Assembly (NCBI GenBank): GCA_021107755.1
Contig: JAIOSF010000003.1
Location: 38,033 to 102,032 of the forward strand
Reading direction: 5' to 3'
Source of the DNA: Arcobacteraceae bacterium
GTDB lineage: Bacteria; Campylobacterota; Campylobacteria; Campylobacterales; Arcobacteraceae
DNA: 64,000 bases
The position numbers and the translations under genes were made by a program. Below the pieces are notes generated by a model. The model was not told the origin of the DNA and made no database searches. It saw nothing but the letters and a program-made list of their open reading frames with translations. This document shows, in pieces, positions 1-9,479 of the stretch. The stretch's first letter is position 1. Each line of letters opens with the position of its first letter.

Positions 1-1
1 T

Positions 2-904
2 TTAGAAACAACCAATGAAAAGCTTCTTGAAGTCATATACAATATGCCTGATTATTCAATAAGCGATAAAAATGCACAAGAAAACCAACCTCTGACACTC
101 AAAGAGGTAGTAGCTCTCAATCCAAATACACCAAAACCAGTATTGATGCAGATATTTAAAGATAATAAAAACGAAGAATTAAAATTTCTAGCACAAAATC
201 AATCACTTAATAAATTTCTCAAAACAAAACTATTTGAACTTGAAGATATTACAATTACTAAAAGTCTTATCCTAGCAAATAATATAGAATTAGAAAAAAT
301 TGATACTATACTAAAAAACAGTGAACTAAAAATAGAACTTTTAAAACATATCATACTAGATGAAACTATTTTCAATAAACTTCTAATATCAAATTTAAGT
401 GATGTGGAATATATCTATCTCTCATCTAACCCTACTCTAAACTCAAATCAAATAGAACAATTATTTGAAAAGCAAATAGAAAATGCAAATATAAATCTAC
501 TAAAAAATCCAAACTGTAGTGAAGAAAAAATCAAAGAATTTTTAGCTCTAAATGACAAAATATACAACATAGCAATAGCACACAATGAAAACTTATCAAG
601 TAGTATTTTCGAACAGCTAATAAGTCAAGATGATATAGATATAAATCTAAGCCTCGGATATAACCAAGCTACACCAAAAGAGATTTTAACACAACTCTAT
701 AGTAAAAATATCCATGAACTCAACGAAGCACTAAGTCAAAATATCAACACCCCTATTCATATTCTTATGCAACTTCAAGTAGATACAAGGTACAACACCC
801 TGGTATCAAATAATCAAACATATAAAGAATTTTCAAAGAATAACTTAGGAATAATAGAGAATAATAATAATTTTAAACGCAATACTTATATGGATACTAT
901 CTGA
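2..904 (+). CDS. Leucine-rich-repeat-variant-like protein, 5' end outside window
   Basis: The reading frame is open from base 2, upstream of the first ATG at 44, so the gene probably begins before the window and this is its C-terminal part. The protein is a run of short helical units of about 24 residues of the type NPNTPKPVLMQIF, ALSQNINTPIHILMQL and NPNCSEEKIKEFL. These resemble leucine-rich-repeat-variant (LRV) units, which stack into an alpha-solenoid and usually mediate protein binding. No catalytic motif, signal peptide or membrane segment is visible in the part present. Partner and role are unknown. Confidence 0.6.
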   Translation, partial: LETTNEKLLEVIYNMPDYSISDKNAQENQPLTLKEVVALNPNTPKPVLMQIFKDNKNEELKFLAQNQSLNKFLKTKLFELEDITITKSLILANNIELEKIDTILKNSELKIELLKHIILDETIFNKLLISNLSDVEYIYLSSNPTLNSNQIEQLFEKQIENANINLLKNPNCSEEKIKEFLALNDKIYNIAIAHNENLSSSIFEQLISQDDIDINLSLGYNQATPKEILTQLYSKNIHELNEALSQNINTPIHILMQLQVDTRYNTLVSNNQTYKEFSKNNLGIIENNNNFKRNTYMDTI

Positions 905-1000
905 TTTTATCTTCTTCAAATTTGGATATTCTAGTATAGTTTAGAGTATACATTCTAGCATGAAGAAGAGATGAAGCAAGTAAATCTTTAACGCTTCTCT

Positions 1001-1915
1001 CTATGCTTTCGCTTCAAAAGTAGAGATACTAGTAGTTTGAACTGATGAATAACCAGTTGAAATAGAAGTACCATTTTCATTTGATTCTATATTTAAATAT
1101 GAAGACTCAGCTTTAGACTCAGCAAAGAAAATACCAAAACCATCTTTTTGAGCAGAAACCAATTGATACTCTTCTTCATTTTTACTCATATATACTTGAT
1201 AGTTATCCATTGTTTTTTCTTGTGATTTTTCTAATAAAGATTCCATATACTCTCTACGCTCTTGTAAAGATTCCAATAATTGTGCAAAAAAATTTTTTTG
1301 ATCATTTTGATTCTCCTCTTCAGGAGTATTTTCAAATCGAAGATTGATTGAGTTTAAACCTTTTAAATTCTCATTATATTCTTCAAGTTCTATCTGTAGT
1401 GGGCTTTGTAAGTTTTCATTTGCCATATTAACAAAGGTTTCATTTTTTTCATAGAACTCTTGTGTATAAGAAAGGTTTAATTCTATATTATATTCACCCT
1501 CTGGGGTTATAATTTTTATCTCTCCACTAAAATCAAAAGTTGTTTTTTCATAATACTCACTACTTGAAGTATAAACTAAGCCATTAGGAAGTTGTGATTG
1601 ATTTGTATAGGCTTGAATCTCCTCAGGTATCTCTTCACTATTTGTAGTTTTTATATTAGGAAAAAGAGTTTGACTTGAATTTGTTGCTGAGTATTGAGAA
1701 TATGTTGCTTCTAAAATCAATTTACTTAACATTTCAGAACTGTTTAAATTATCTTCACTCATGTAAACAACATGAAGATTTGCTTCACTTATTTCACTAT
1801 TCTCTTCTAGTAACTCTGTATTTGTTTTACTAGTATCAACTTTTGATAGTGACATATCATAAGAAAGTTGTGTTTTTTGGTATTGTGTATTTAGTGCATA
1901 TCCATTTACATTCAT
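1001..1915 (-). CDS. Uncharacterised acidic protein, 304 aa
   Basis: I do not recognise a family. The protein is Glu/Asn/Ser-rich and acidic, has no signal peptide or membrane helix, and starts MNVNGYALNTQYQKTQLSY. It has a central predicted beta region (FSGEIKIITPEGEYNIELN) and a charged helical stretch (LLESLQERREYMESLLEKS). It stands alone, convergent with the repeat protein to its left. The composition fits a cytoplasmic or unconventionally secreted protein, but nothing in the sequence settles the function. Confidence 0.6.
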   Translation of the reverse strand: MNVNGYALNTQYQKTQLSYDMSLSKVDTSKTNTELLEENSEISEANLHVVYMSEDNLNSSEMLSKLILEATYSQYSATNSSQTLFPNIKTTNSEEIPEEIQAYTNQSQLPNGLVYTSSSEYYEKTTFDFSGEIKIITPEGEYNIELNLSYTQEFYEKNETFVNMANENLQSPLQIELEEYNENLKGLNSINLRFENTPEEENQNDQKNFFAQLLESLQERREYMESLLEKSQEKTMDNYQVYMSKNEEEYQLVSAQKDGFGIFFAESKAESSYLNIESNENGTSISTGYSSVQTTSISTFEAKA

Positions 1916-1987
1916 AATTAAGCCCTTTTTAATTAAATATTAAGAATTGTATAATAGTTTACTTGAAAGTTAATTAAAAAGAAAAAA

Positions 1988-2704
1988 CTATAAAGCACCA
2001 ACTGATTGAGAAAATTGTTTTTCTAATCCTTTTGAATCTTTTTCTAATCCCTCTTTTATAGACCTTGAAAAATCATCTGGATAAACTTCTTCTTGATTTG
2101 TTTGTAGCCCTTTTATAATCTCAACTACAATATCTTTTGGTGATGCTTTTGGCATACTTTCATCTAGTGTCATTTTTGTATCAATAGGTCCTGGCAGTAC
2201 TTCAAGTACTTGAATAGATTTTGAACTCAGCTCTGCTCTTATTGCTTGAGTCAATGAATGTAAGGCACTTTTTGAAGCACAATATAGTCCCATAATAGGT
2301 AAGTTACAAAGTGCTAATATAGAAGTGATATTTATTATTGCACCATCTTTATTTATCTTGTTTGATAATAGTTGTGTTACTTTTAGTGTCCCTTGCACAT
2401 TAATAGTAAAATCACTATTTTCATCATCAAATACTCTTTTGCCACTATTTACCCCTGCATTATTGATAAGTAAATCTATATTTTCTATCTTTTTCATATT
2501 TGTTTCTAACATCGTATGATTTGATAAATCTAATTCTATTAAAACAATTTTATTTGATAACTCTTCTAAAAATTTAGCTTTTTGAGTATCTCTAACACCA
2601 CAATATATTTTTCCTATATTATTTTCTAGAAATTCTTTTACAATAGCAACACCAAGTCCACCATTTGCTCCTGTTACAAGTGCTATTTTATTTTTTAAAT
2701 CCAC
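1988..2704 (-). CDS. Short-chain dehydrogenase/reductase (SDR family)
   Basis: A classical SDR of about 238 residues that should catalyse NAD(P)-dependent oxidoreduction of an unknown carbonyl or alcohol. The Rossmann cofactor motif TGANGGLG lies near the N-terminus, followed by LLINNAG, the catalytic Ser in INITSILA and the Tyr-x-x-x-Lys pair in YCASKSA. I place the start at a GTG (2702-2704) because AAGGA precedes it at good spacing and the length then matches the family. A longer frame reaching 2836 would overlap the divergent marR-type gene. The two genes share a 90-bp promoter region, so the MarR protein is a plausible regulator. Confidence 0.85.
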   Translation of the reverse strand: MDLKNKIALVTGANGGLGVAIVKEFLENNIGKIYCGVRDTQKAKFLEELSNKIVLIELDLSNHTMLETNMKKIENIDLLINNAGVNSGKRVFDDENSDFTINVQGTLKVTQLLSNKINKDGAIINITSILALCNLPIMGLYCASKSALHSLTQAIRAELSSKSIQVLEVLPGPIDTKMTLDESMPKASPKDIVVEIIKGLQTNQEEVYPDDFSRSIKEGLEKDSKGLEKQFSQSVGAL

Positions 2705-2792
2705 AATTTTTCCTTTTATTAACTTATTTATCATTTCGTGATATACTTTGAAATTATAGAATAAAATAAAATTTATGTCAACTAGGTTTACA

Positions 2793-3209
2793 ATGTCTTT
2801 ATGTTTTTTATCATTAGAATCAGGAAAAGTGTTCAATAAAGTTATCTTAGAAAGATTACAAAAAAAAGGTTTTCAAGGACTTAGTGAAGCTCTCATTGTT
2901 CTTTTCCCATATATTGACCAAGCACAAAATATCTCTATTTCTGAACTTTCACGACAAGTTGGATACTCAAGACAAGCTATGCATAAAAATATTAAAAAAC
3001 TTAAAGAGCTAGGATATATTACCCTCTCTTTAGAAAATCAAAAAGAGAAAACTGTACATTTTACTTCTAAAAGTAAACAGCTTATGATTGAAGCAAATAA
3101 GATTATACAAGAGATTGAAAGCGAATTAAGTTCACTTCTTGGAAAAGAGGAATTAGATAGTTATAGGATAAATCAAGAGAAGATTTACAACTATTTAACC
3201 TCTTTATAG
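2793..3209 (+). CDS. MarR-family transcriptional regulator
   Basis: A winged-helix DNA-binding protein of about 138 residues. The HTH is visible in ISISELSRQVGYSRQAMHKNIKKLKELGYI, written here as two parts: the helix ISISELSRQVGYSRQ and the recognition helix that follows it. A C-terminal dimerisation helix contains EIESELSSLL. ATG 2793 has a nearby AGG and gives a standard N-terminus, while ATG 2775 in the same frame is the alternative. It is divergent from the SDR gene, the classic layout for a MarR repressor that controls its neighbour and itself. The ligand is unknown. Confidence 0.8.
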   Translation: MSLCFLSLESGKVFNKVILERLQKKGFQGLSEALIVLFPYIDQAQNISISELSRQVGYSRQAMHKNIKKLKELGYITLSLENQKEKTVHFTSKSKQLMIEANKIIQEIESELSSLLGKEELDSYRINQEKIYNYLTSL

Positions 3210-3283
3210 TAAACTCGTCACTTAACACAACTTTAAATCATCTTCGCTAAAATCCATTCATATATAATAATTATGGATAAAAT

Positions 3284-4288
3284 ATGATAGCAATAGACTT
3301 AAAAGAAGCCCTTATACCACTTATTGATTCACAAATACCAACTTTCGTTTGGGGAAGTCCAGGTGTTGGAAAGTCTTCACTTGTGGCACAAATAGCCCAG
3401 CAAAAAGAGATGAAATTTATAGATTTACGACTTTCACTTCTTGACCCTACAGATTTACGAGGGATTCCTTTCTTTGCAAAAGAGGAGAAGAAAGCTGTCT
3501 GGGCTAAGCCTGAGTTTTTACCTGATACAGACTCTACAGATTTTGGAATACTCTTTTTAGATGAGATAAACTCTGCACCCCCTACTATTCAAGCGGCTGC
3601 TTATCAGCTTATCTTAGATAGAAAAATAGGAGAATATGTTTTACCTAAAAATTATTCAATCATAGCTGCTGGAAACTATGAGACAGATAGAGGTGTAACC
3701 TATCGTATGCCTACACCTTTAGCAAATAGATTTGTCCATCTTAACTTTGATTTAGACTTTGAGAGTTGGAAGCTTTGGGCATATAAAAACAATATGGATA
3801 AACGAATTATCTCATATCTTAGCTACAAACCTAGTGACCTTTTTATGTTTGATCCAAAATCTCCAAATAAATCATTTGCAACTCCTAGAAGTTGGAAATT
3901 TGTGGATGATATACTCAAATCAAAGGTAACTGAAAAACTACTTGAAAATGTAATAAGTGGAGCAATTGGAATTGAAACTGCACAAGAGTTTTTAAACTAC
4001 ACAAAAGTAATGGATGAACTTCCAGACATAGATGAGATACTAGTAGGTAATGAAGTAGAGATACCTACAAAAAATTCTGCACTTTATGCCCTTTGTATTG
4101 GAATTGTATATGCATTAAAAGATAATTTTTCTACACAAAATCTTACAAATGTGTTAAATTTCTCTCTTAAACTTGATGGAGAATTTACAATTTTGTTAAT
4201 TCGTGATATGCAAAAAGATGGAATAGATGTGGAAAGTAGCCCGGCTTGGAGAGGCTGGGTAGACGAGCATATTTTTTTAGTAAGCTAA
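3284..4288 (+). CDS. MoxR-type AAA+ ATPase
   Basis: An AAA+ ATPase of 334 residues in the MoxR/RavA style. Walker A is GSPGVGKS at residues 24-31, Walker B is ILFLDEIN near residue 90, and the substrate loop contains DPTDLRGIPFF. MoxR ATPases usually act as chaperone-like partners of a VWA-domain protein, loading metals or assembling complexes. Here a matching VWA protein lies at 6319-7422, but a chemoreceptor gene separates the two. A TATAAT at 3263-3268 lies just upstream and no Shine-Dalgarno is evident. A four-codon ORF (ATG 3273) ends with its TGA overlapping the start codon. Confidence 0.85.
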   Translation: MIAIDLKEALIPLIDSQIPTFVWGSPGVGKSSLVAQIAQQKEMKFIDLRLSLLDPTDLRGIPFFAKEEKKAVWAKPEFLPDTDSTDFGILFLDEINSAPPTIQAAAYQLILDRKIGEYVLPKNYSIIAAGNYETDRGVTYRMPTPLANRFVHLNFDLDFESWKLWAYKNNMDKRIISYLSYKPSDLFMFDPKSPNKSFATPRSWKFVDDILKSKVTEKLLENVISGAIGIETAQEFLNYTKVMDELPDIDEILVGNEVEIPTKNSALYALCIGIVYALKDNFSTQNLTNVLNFSLKLDGEFTILLIRDMQKDGIDVESSPAWRGWVDEHIFLVS

Positions 4289-4354
4289 AAAAATAAAATG
4301 CTATAAATAAGCTATTAAGTTATAATATAATTTCATCCTTAAAAGGATTATTAT

Positions 4355-6277
4355 ATGAACACACTCAAGTCAAAGTTATTGGCAACCTCAGTATTACCCT
4401 TAATTATATCTATGGTATTAATAAGTATGGTAAGTTTGTTTACTTTTATCTCAAGCAATAAAGAGATGTCAAAGTTCTATGAAGATGATATGATTCAAGA
4501 AAAACAACAACTTATTAAAAATCAAATATTAACAGCAAGAAGTGTAGTAGACTCTGTTTTATCTAAATATGACAACAAAGAGGAAGCAAAAAATGAAATT
4601 ATAAATATACTTTCACAAATGAGATATCTATCAAATAAAAGTGGTTACTTTTTTGCTTATGAGAAAAAAGGTGAAGATTTTTATTTTGCTTTTCATGGTA
4701 CTAAAGCTAAATTAAATGGTAAAAAAACAAATATTACTGCTCCTGATATAAAAGGATATGCTTTTAGGAAAGCTCTTATAGATAGTGGAACTAGTGATAA
4801 ATTCATCACTTATTACTATCAAAAACCAAAAACTGACAAAGTATTAAAAAAAATCGCTTATGCTCAGTATATTCCAGAGATAAAATGGACACTTGTTACA
4901 GGGATTTATGTAGATGATGTATATAAACAAATAGAAAAATTAGAACGAAATAGTAAAAGCGTATTAAATACGACAATTACAAAGTTTGTAATTTTATCCA
5001 TAATTTTATCTATAATTTCAGCATTACTGATTATATTCGTTATTACAAATATCTTCAATAAACCACTATTAGCATTTGAAGAAGGTATTAATGGATTTTT
5101 TAAATACTTAAATCAAGAGACAAATACTGTTACATCCCTAGATGATACAAGAAACGATGAATTAGGAAAAATGTCTAAAGTTGTAAATGACAACATAAAT
5201 AAAACTAAAATCAAAATAGATGAAGATAGACAAGTTATAGACAAAACTATCGCTGTTTTAGCTGAATTTGAAAAAGGTGATTTATCACAAAGAGTTGCAG
5301 TAAATACATCAAATCCAGCACTACAAGAGTTAACAAACTTACTAAATAAAATGGCAAATCATCTTGAAAAAAATATAGGTAATGTTTTAAAAGTACTTGA
5401 AGAATATACTAATTACAATTATTTAAATACAGTTGATACACATGATATCAAAGAGCATCTTTTAAGACTTGCAAGTGGAGTAAACTCTTTAGGAAACTCT
5501 ATCACTCACATGTTAGTTGATAATAAACACAATGGATTAACACTACAGGATAGTTCAACAACACTTTTAAGTAATGTTGAAACATTAAATATTTCATCAA
5601 ATGAAGCAGCTGTATCTTTAGAAGAAACTGCTGCTGCACTTGAAGAGATTACTTCAAATATATCTAGTAATACTCAAAATGTAATACAGATGGCACAATA
5701 TGCAAATGAAGTAACACAATCTGTAAATACTGGGCAAACTCTTGCAAATCAAACAACAACATCGATGGATGATATTAACAATGAGGTGATTTCTATTCAT
5801 GAAGCGATAACTGTTATTGACCAAATTGCGTTCCAAACAAATATTCTATCTCTTAATGCAGCTGTTGAAGCAGCTACTGCCGGTGAAGCTGGAAAAGGCT
5901 TTGCTGTTGTTGCTCAAGAGGTTAGAAATCTGGCTTCAAGAAGTGCTGATGCAGCAAATGAGATCAAAAATCTTGTAGAAAAAGCTACAACAAAAGCAAA
6001 TGAAGGAAAAAATATCGCTACAAAAATGATAGATGGATATACACACCTTAATGAAAGTATTTCAAAAACTATCGAACTAATCTCAAATGTTGAAAATGCA
6101 AGTAAGGAGCAACAAACAGGTATTATTCAAATAAATAATGCAATTAATCTACTTGACCAGCAAACACAAAAAAATGCTTCAGTAGCAAGCAATACTAAAA
6201 CAATTGCAATCCAAACACAAACAATTGCAAATACTGTTGTAGATAATGCAAACAACAAACAATTCAAGGGAAAATAA
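4355..6277 (+). CDS. Methyl-accepting chemotaxis protein with sCache sensor
   Basis: A chemoreceptor of 640 residues. The order is an N-terminal membrane helix (about 12-32), a periplasmic single-Cache domain (motifs [11 protein letters not shown] and [13 protein letters not shown]), a second membrane helix (about 212-234), HAMP-like linkers, and the cytoplasmic signalling hairpin. The hairpin tip reads [24 protein letters not shown] around residues 490-515, the conserved CheA/CheW contact region. sCache domains often bind small organic acids, but the ligand cannot be read here. The start is supported by AAAGGA upstream. The gene interrupts the MoxR-VWA pair. Confidence 0.93.
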   Translation: MNTLKSKLLATSVLPLIISMVLISMVSLFTFISSNKEMSKFYEDDMIQEKQQLIKNQILTARSVVDSVLSKYDNKEEAKNEIINILSQMRYLSNKSGYFFAYEKKGEDFYFAFHGTKAKLNGKKTNITAPDIKGYAFRKALIDSGTSDKFITYYYQKPKTDKVLKKIAYAQYIPEIKWTLVTGIYVDDVYKQIEKLERNSKSVLNTTITKFVILSIILSIISALLIIFVITNIFNKPLLAFEEGINGFFKYLNQETNTVTSLDDTRNDELGKMSKVVNDNINKTKIKIDEDRQVIDKTIAVLAEFEKGDLSQRVAVNTSNPALQELTNLLNKMANHLEKNIGNVLKVLEEYTNYNYLNTVDTHDIKEHLLRLASGVNSLGNSITHMLVDNKHNGLTLQDSSTTLLSNVETLNISSNEAAVSLEETAAALEEITSNISSNTQNVIQMAQYANEVTQSVNTGQTLANQTTTSMDDINNEVISIHEAITVIDQIAFQTNILSLNAAVEAATAGEAGKGFAVVAQEVRNLASRSADAANEIKNLVEKATTKANEGKNIATKMIDGYTHLNESISKTIELISNVENASKEQQTGIIQINNAINLLDQQTQKNASVASNTKTIAIQTQTIANTVVDNANNKQFKGK

Positions 6278-6299
6278 ACTATTATTTTCTCTTAGGTTA

Positions 6300-6318
6300 A
6301 ATAGATATAATATCTATT
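6300..6318 (+). promoter_or_regulatory. Palindrome with embedded -10 abutting the VWA gene start
   Basis: AATAGATA-TAA-TATCTATT is a perfect inverted repeat ending at the base before the ATG. It contains TATAAT at 6306-6311, preceded by GA as in Campylobacterota -10 boxes. With seven bases between the -10 and the ATG, transcription would begin at or next to the start codon, so the mRNA may be leaderless. The palindrome could also be an operator. Confidence 0.45.
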
Positions 6319-7422
6319 ATGACAAATCAACAACTTATAGAACAACGAATCAAACAAGCTAAGGCTAACCTTCTATTAGAACAACCCTACTTTGGGAGCG
6401 TTGCGATGCTACAAAAACCAAAACTAAATGAAGATATACAAACATTTGTTTCAACACCTGAACACTTTGAATACAATGATGACTATGTAGAATCTTTGAA
6501 TGATGAAGAGTTAAGTTTTCTTCTAACAAATTCTGCTATGCACCAAGCTTTAGGATACTCAAACCGTAAAGAAGGAAGGATGGATTGGCTTTGGACTATG
6601 GCACAAGATTATACCATAAACTCACTTCTTGTAAACAATGGACTTAAGCTACCCGACCTTCTACTCTATGATGAAAGATTTGATACTTTAAGTGCAGAAG
6701 CTATATACAAAATACTTGAAGATGAGATAGATGAAGATAAACACACCCCAAAAGAGGTGGAAAATATCCGCTATGAAAAGATGCCAGAAGTCAATGAATA
6801 TGACCAAGACCCTATAGATTTTGAAGATATGAATCAACAACTTTTAAATAAAGCAAAACTTCAGGGGGATTTACCTCTTGGTATTGAGATATTAGTACCT
6901 AGTTTAGATAATGCAACCATAACTTGGGAAGATGAGCTTTATACTATTATAGAAAATAGTGTAAAATTTGACTACTCACTATTTCCTCCAAATAAACGCT
7001 ATATATCACAAGATATGGCACTGCCAAGTTTAAGTGGAACTCGTACAAAACTTGTCATAGCTATAGATAGTTCTGGTTCTATTGATGGGGCACTTTTGGG
7101 GAAATTTTTGAGTGAAGTTGAGTCTATCATGAATACCTTTGTGGACTTTGAGATAGATTTACTTATAGCAGATGCTAAAGTACAGGAACATCATATTTTA
7201 TATGCAGGAGATGAACTAGAATACACCATCAAAGGTGGTGGAGGTACAAATTTTGAAGAAACTTTCAAATACTGTGACGAAAATATTGATAATGTCACAC
7301 TCTTTTTATACTTCACAGATGGCTTTGGAAAAATGCCACAAGAGGAACCAATGTATGATGTAGTTTGGGTCTGTGATAACAATGAAGCAACTTTTCCTTT
7401 TGGTAGAGTTTTATCTTTATAA
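6319..7422 (+). CDS. VWA-like protein with putative metallopeptidase N-domain (DUF2201 type)
   Basis: The protein has 367 residues. The N-terminal half resembles the DUF2201 putative metallopeptidase region (NSAMHQALGYSNRKEGRMDW, where the usual second His is Tyr). The C-terminal half is a VWA-like domain with a MIDAS-type DSSGS in VIAIDSSGSI near residue 247 and FTDGFG later. This family normally works with a MoxR ATPase, which is present at 3284-4288. I infer a chaperone-like metal-dependent complex with unknown client. No Shine-Dalgarno precedes the start; see the promoter palindrome. Confidence 0.8.
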   Translation: MTNQQLIEQRIKQAKANLLLEQPYFGSVAMLQKPKLNEDIQTFVSTPEHFEYNDDYVESLNDEELSFLLTNSAMHQALGYSNRKEGRMDWLWTMAQDYTINSLLVNNGLKLPDLLLYDERFDTLSAEAIYKILEDEIDEDKHTPKEVENIRYEKMPEVNEYDQDPIDFEDMNQQLLNKAKLQGDLPLGIEILVPSLDNATITWEDELYTIIENSVKFDYSLFPPNKRYISQDMALPSLSGTRTKLVIAIDSSGSIDGALLGKFLSEVESIMNTFVDFEIDLLIADAKVQEHHILYAGDELEYTIKGGGGTNFEETFKYCDENIDNVTLFLYFTDGFGKMPQEEPMYDVVWVCDNNEATFPFGRVLSL

Positions 7423-7443
7423 GAGTTTAGATACAATTCCACT

Positions 7444-7911
7444 ATGGTATTATCAACTATAGACAACTCTATTTTTTCAAAAATATTTTGGATAACATTA
7501 TTATCCAAACAAAATAAATACCATAAATATGGGATACTTTTACATACTTTAAAAGTTGTGATTGGAGTCTTAAAAGCAAAAGATTTTAAGTTTTTAGCAG
7601 CTGCTTTTTTTCACGATATTGGTAAGCCTTTTGTAGCATATCAAGATGATGAAGATATATTAGTAGATGAATACTCTTTTACAGATCACGAAGAGAGAAG
7701 TTATCAAATAGTTAAAAACTGGTTTTTTTTAAGTGATTGGACAAAAGATGTAATACGATACCACTATATTATAAGAGATATTCAAAACTCAAAAAGAAAA
7801 GGCTTATTTGATAGACTTGAAAGACTTGAAAAGGCGTATGCCACTTTAGATGATAATTTTATAAAAGAGTTAGAGAAGTTTTTACTCTATGATGATTATG
7901 GAAAACAATAA
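7444..7911 (+). CDS. HD-domain phosphohydrolase-like protein
   Basis: A small HD-domain protein of 155 residues. The metal-binding HD pair is in AAAFFHDIGKPF (about residues 57-58), an upstream His lies in LLHTLKVV, and later histidines are in FTDHEERSYQ and IRYHYI. HD proteins hydrolyse phosphoester bonds of nucleotides or related substrates, but the substrate is not readable. The start ATG lies six bases after a TACAAT box and has no Shine-Dalgarno, again suggesting a leaderless message. It sits 14 bp upstream of the cob genes. Confidence 0.75.
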   Translation: MVLSTIDNSIFSKIFWITLLSKQNKYHKYGILLHTLKVVIGVLKAKDFKFLAAAFFHDIGKPFVAYQDDEDILVDEYSFTDHEERSYQIVKNWFFLSDWTKDVIRYHYIIRDIQNSKRKGLFDRLERLEKAYATLDDNFIKELEKFLLYDDYGKQ

Positions 7912-7925
7912 AAAAGGAACCAACA

Positions 7926-8984
7926 TTGATAAAAAATATTACAGGGAATATTGACTTTTGTGAACATTTACGAGGTAAAAATGCCACTTTTATGTTGGCA
8001 TTATCAAATACAAATACAGCTAAAATAGAGGGGATTACTCAAGCGGGAATTCCTGGACTTATCCACTTAACTCCTACACTTGATAGTGAATTTTTATGTA
8101 CAGGAGAGGTAAGAAGTTTAGATAATATAGCTGAAACACCAAAAGGTGTACCAACTCCAGCTCTTATAACAAGAGCAATTCACCTTTTACATCCATATAA
8201 TAATATTGGACTTCTTAACTTAGGATTAGAAGTAACACCACAACTACAATACTTCACAACATATAATTTTGATATAAATCCAAGTGGTAGTATCGACACT
8301 GGGGCTTCTATAGATGCACAAACTATTTTTCAAAAAGCCTTAGAATTTGGACAAAATTATGAAACTTCAAATGAATATATCATTTTGGGAGAATCAGTTC
8401 CAAGTGGTACTACAACAGCAACAGCAACGGCTCTTGCATTAGGATATGATTGTAAAAATATGTTTAGTAGCAGTTTTAAAAATGTTCCAAACAGTATAAG
8501 AGAAACTACTATAAATAAAGCCCTAGAAAATATCAATAAAGAGGATGATATATTTACAATTTTAAATCAAGTATCTGATAATATGCTTATCTTTACAGCA
8601 GGATTTATACTAGGACTTAATAATAAAATACCACTTGTTTTAGCAGGTGGTACACAAATGGCTTGTTCACTTCTTATTGTAAATAAAATATTAGAAGAGA
8701 TGGGTGGAGAATTTGAAACTTCAAATCTTAGTTTAACAACTACAAAGTGGGTAGCTAATGATACAAATAGTGATATAAAAGCAATTTTAGAGATGCTTAG
8801 TTTCCCTATTAATAGTTATTATGTAGATTTTGATTTTGCACTTTCAACTCATCCAGCTTTAAAACTCTACGATGAAGGGGAAGCAAAAGAAGGTGTTGGT
8901 GCTGGTGGTGCTTTATTTTATGGAGTACTGAATGGTTTAAATAAACAACAAATTACAACAAAAGTTGAAGAGTTTTTACCATAA
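7926..8984 (+). CDS. cobT: CobT-like nicotinate-nucleotide phosphoribosyltransferase (TIGR00303/UPF0284 type)
   Basis: A 352-residue protein resembling the archaeal and cyanobacterial branch of CobT-like enzymes, with glycine-rich motifs GESVPSGTTTATATALALG and AGGTQMACSLL, and DEGEAKEGVGAGG near the C-terminus. CobT activates the lower-ligand base of cobalamin as an alpha-ribotide. The TTG start is supported by AAAGGA eight bases upstream, and no ATG is suitably placed. It is followed with no gap by cobU and then cobS, which fits nucleotide-loop assembly. Family membership is confident; the exact base specificity is inference. Confidence 0.82.
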   Translation: MIKNITGNIDFCEHLRGKNATFMLALSNTNTAKIEGITQAGIPGLIHLTPTLDSEFLCTGEVRSLDNIAETPKGVPTPALITRAIHLLHPYNNIGLLNLGLEVTPQLQYFTTYNFDINPSGSIDTGASIDAQTIFQKALEFGQNYETSNEYIILGESVPSGTTTATATALALGYDCKNMFSSSFKNVPNSIRETTINKALENINKEDDIFTILNQVSDNMLIFTAGFILGLNNKIPLVLAGGTQMACSLLIVNKILEEMGGEFETSNLSLTTTKWVANDTNSDIKAILEMLSFPINSYYVDFDFALSTHPALKLYDEGEAKEGVGAGGALFYGVLNGLNKQQITTKVEEFLP

Positions 8985-9479
8985 ATGAAGATACTCTATT
9001 TCGGTGGTCAAAAATCCGGTAAATCAAACTTAGCTGAACAAAAAGCTATTACATTAGCTAATGAGAAAAAACCATACTATATAGCTACTTATGATAATAG
9101 TTATGGAGATAATGAGATGCAAAAAAGAGTTGAAAAACATCAACTTCAAAGAGTTAATAACTTTCATACTATTGAAGAAACTCATAATTTAAATTCAGTT
9201 ATACAAGATGGCGAAACTTATCTTATAGATTGTGTTTCTATGTGGATTTTAAATAATATAGAAGTAGATGAAACTGCATTACTAGAACAATTCGAAATTT
9301 TAAGTAAAAAAAATGCCAATATAGTTTTTGTACTCAATGATGTAAGTTCTGGTGTAATTCCACTTGATAGTTTAAGTCGTAAATATGTTGATTTATCAGG
9401 TATCATAGGACAAAAGCTAGCTTCATTTTGTGATGAAGTTTATGAAGTAAAACTTGGCTTGGAGATCAAACTCAAATGA
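8985..9479 (+). CDS. cobU: Adenosylcobinamide kinase / guanylyltransferase
   Basis: A 164-residue bifunctional CobU. The P-loop GGQKSGKS (residues 7-14) replaces the usual GGxRSGKS. His52 in EKHQLQR is in the position of the guanylylated histidine, and YLIDCVSMWILNN and FVLNDVSSGVIP follow as in the family. It phosphorylates adenosylcobinamide and transfers GMP to it, giving the substrate joined by CobS. The start codon immediately follows the cobT stop and the end overlaps cobS by four bases, so translation is probably coupled. Confidence 0.92.
   Translation: MKILYFGGQKSGKSNLAEQKAITLANEKKPYYIATYDNSYGDNEMQKRVEKHQLQRVNNFHTIEETHNLNSVIQDGETYLIDCVSMWILNNIEVDETALLEQFEILSKKNANIVFVLNDVSSGVIPLDSLSRKYVDLSGIIGQKLASFCDEVYEVKLGLEIKLK

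Noticed and set aside
1988..2836. The 282-residue version of the SDR starting at 2836
   Set aside because: It would overlap the divergent marR-type coding region and adds about 44 residues without family similarity. The GTG at 2704 has a proper Shine-Dalgarno.
7800..7925. Cobalamin riboswitch before the cob genes
   Set aside because: Only 14 bp separate the HD gene and cobT, and no B12-box-like conserved stem was seen there or before cobQ.
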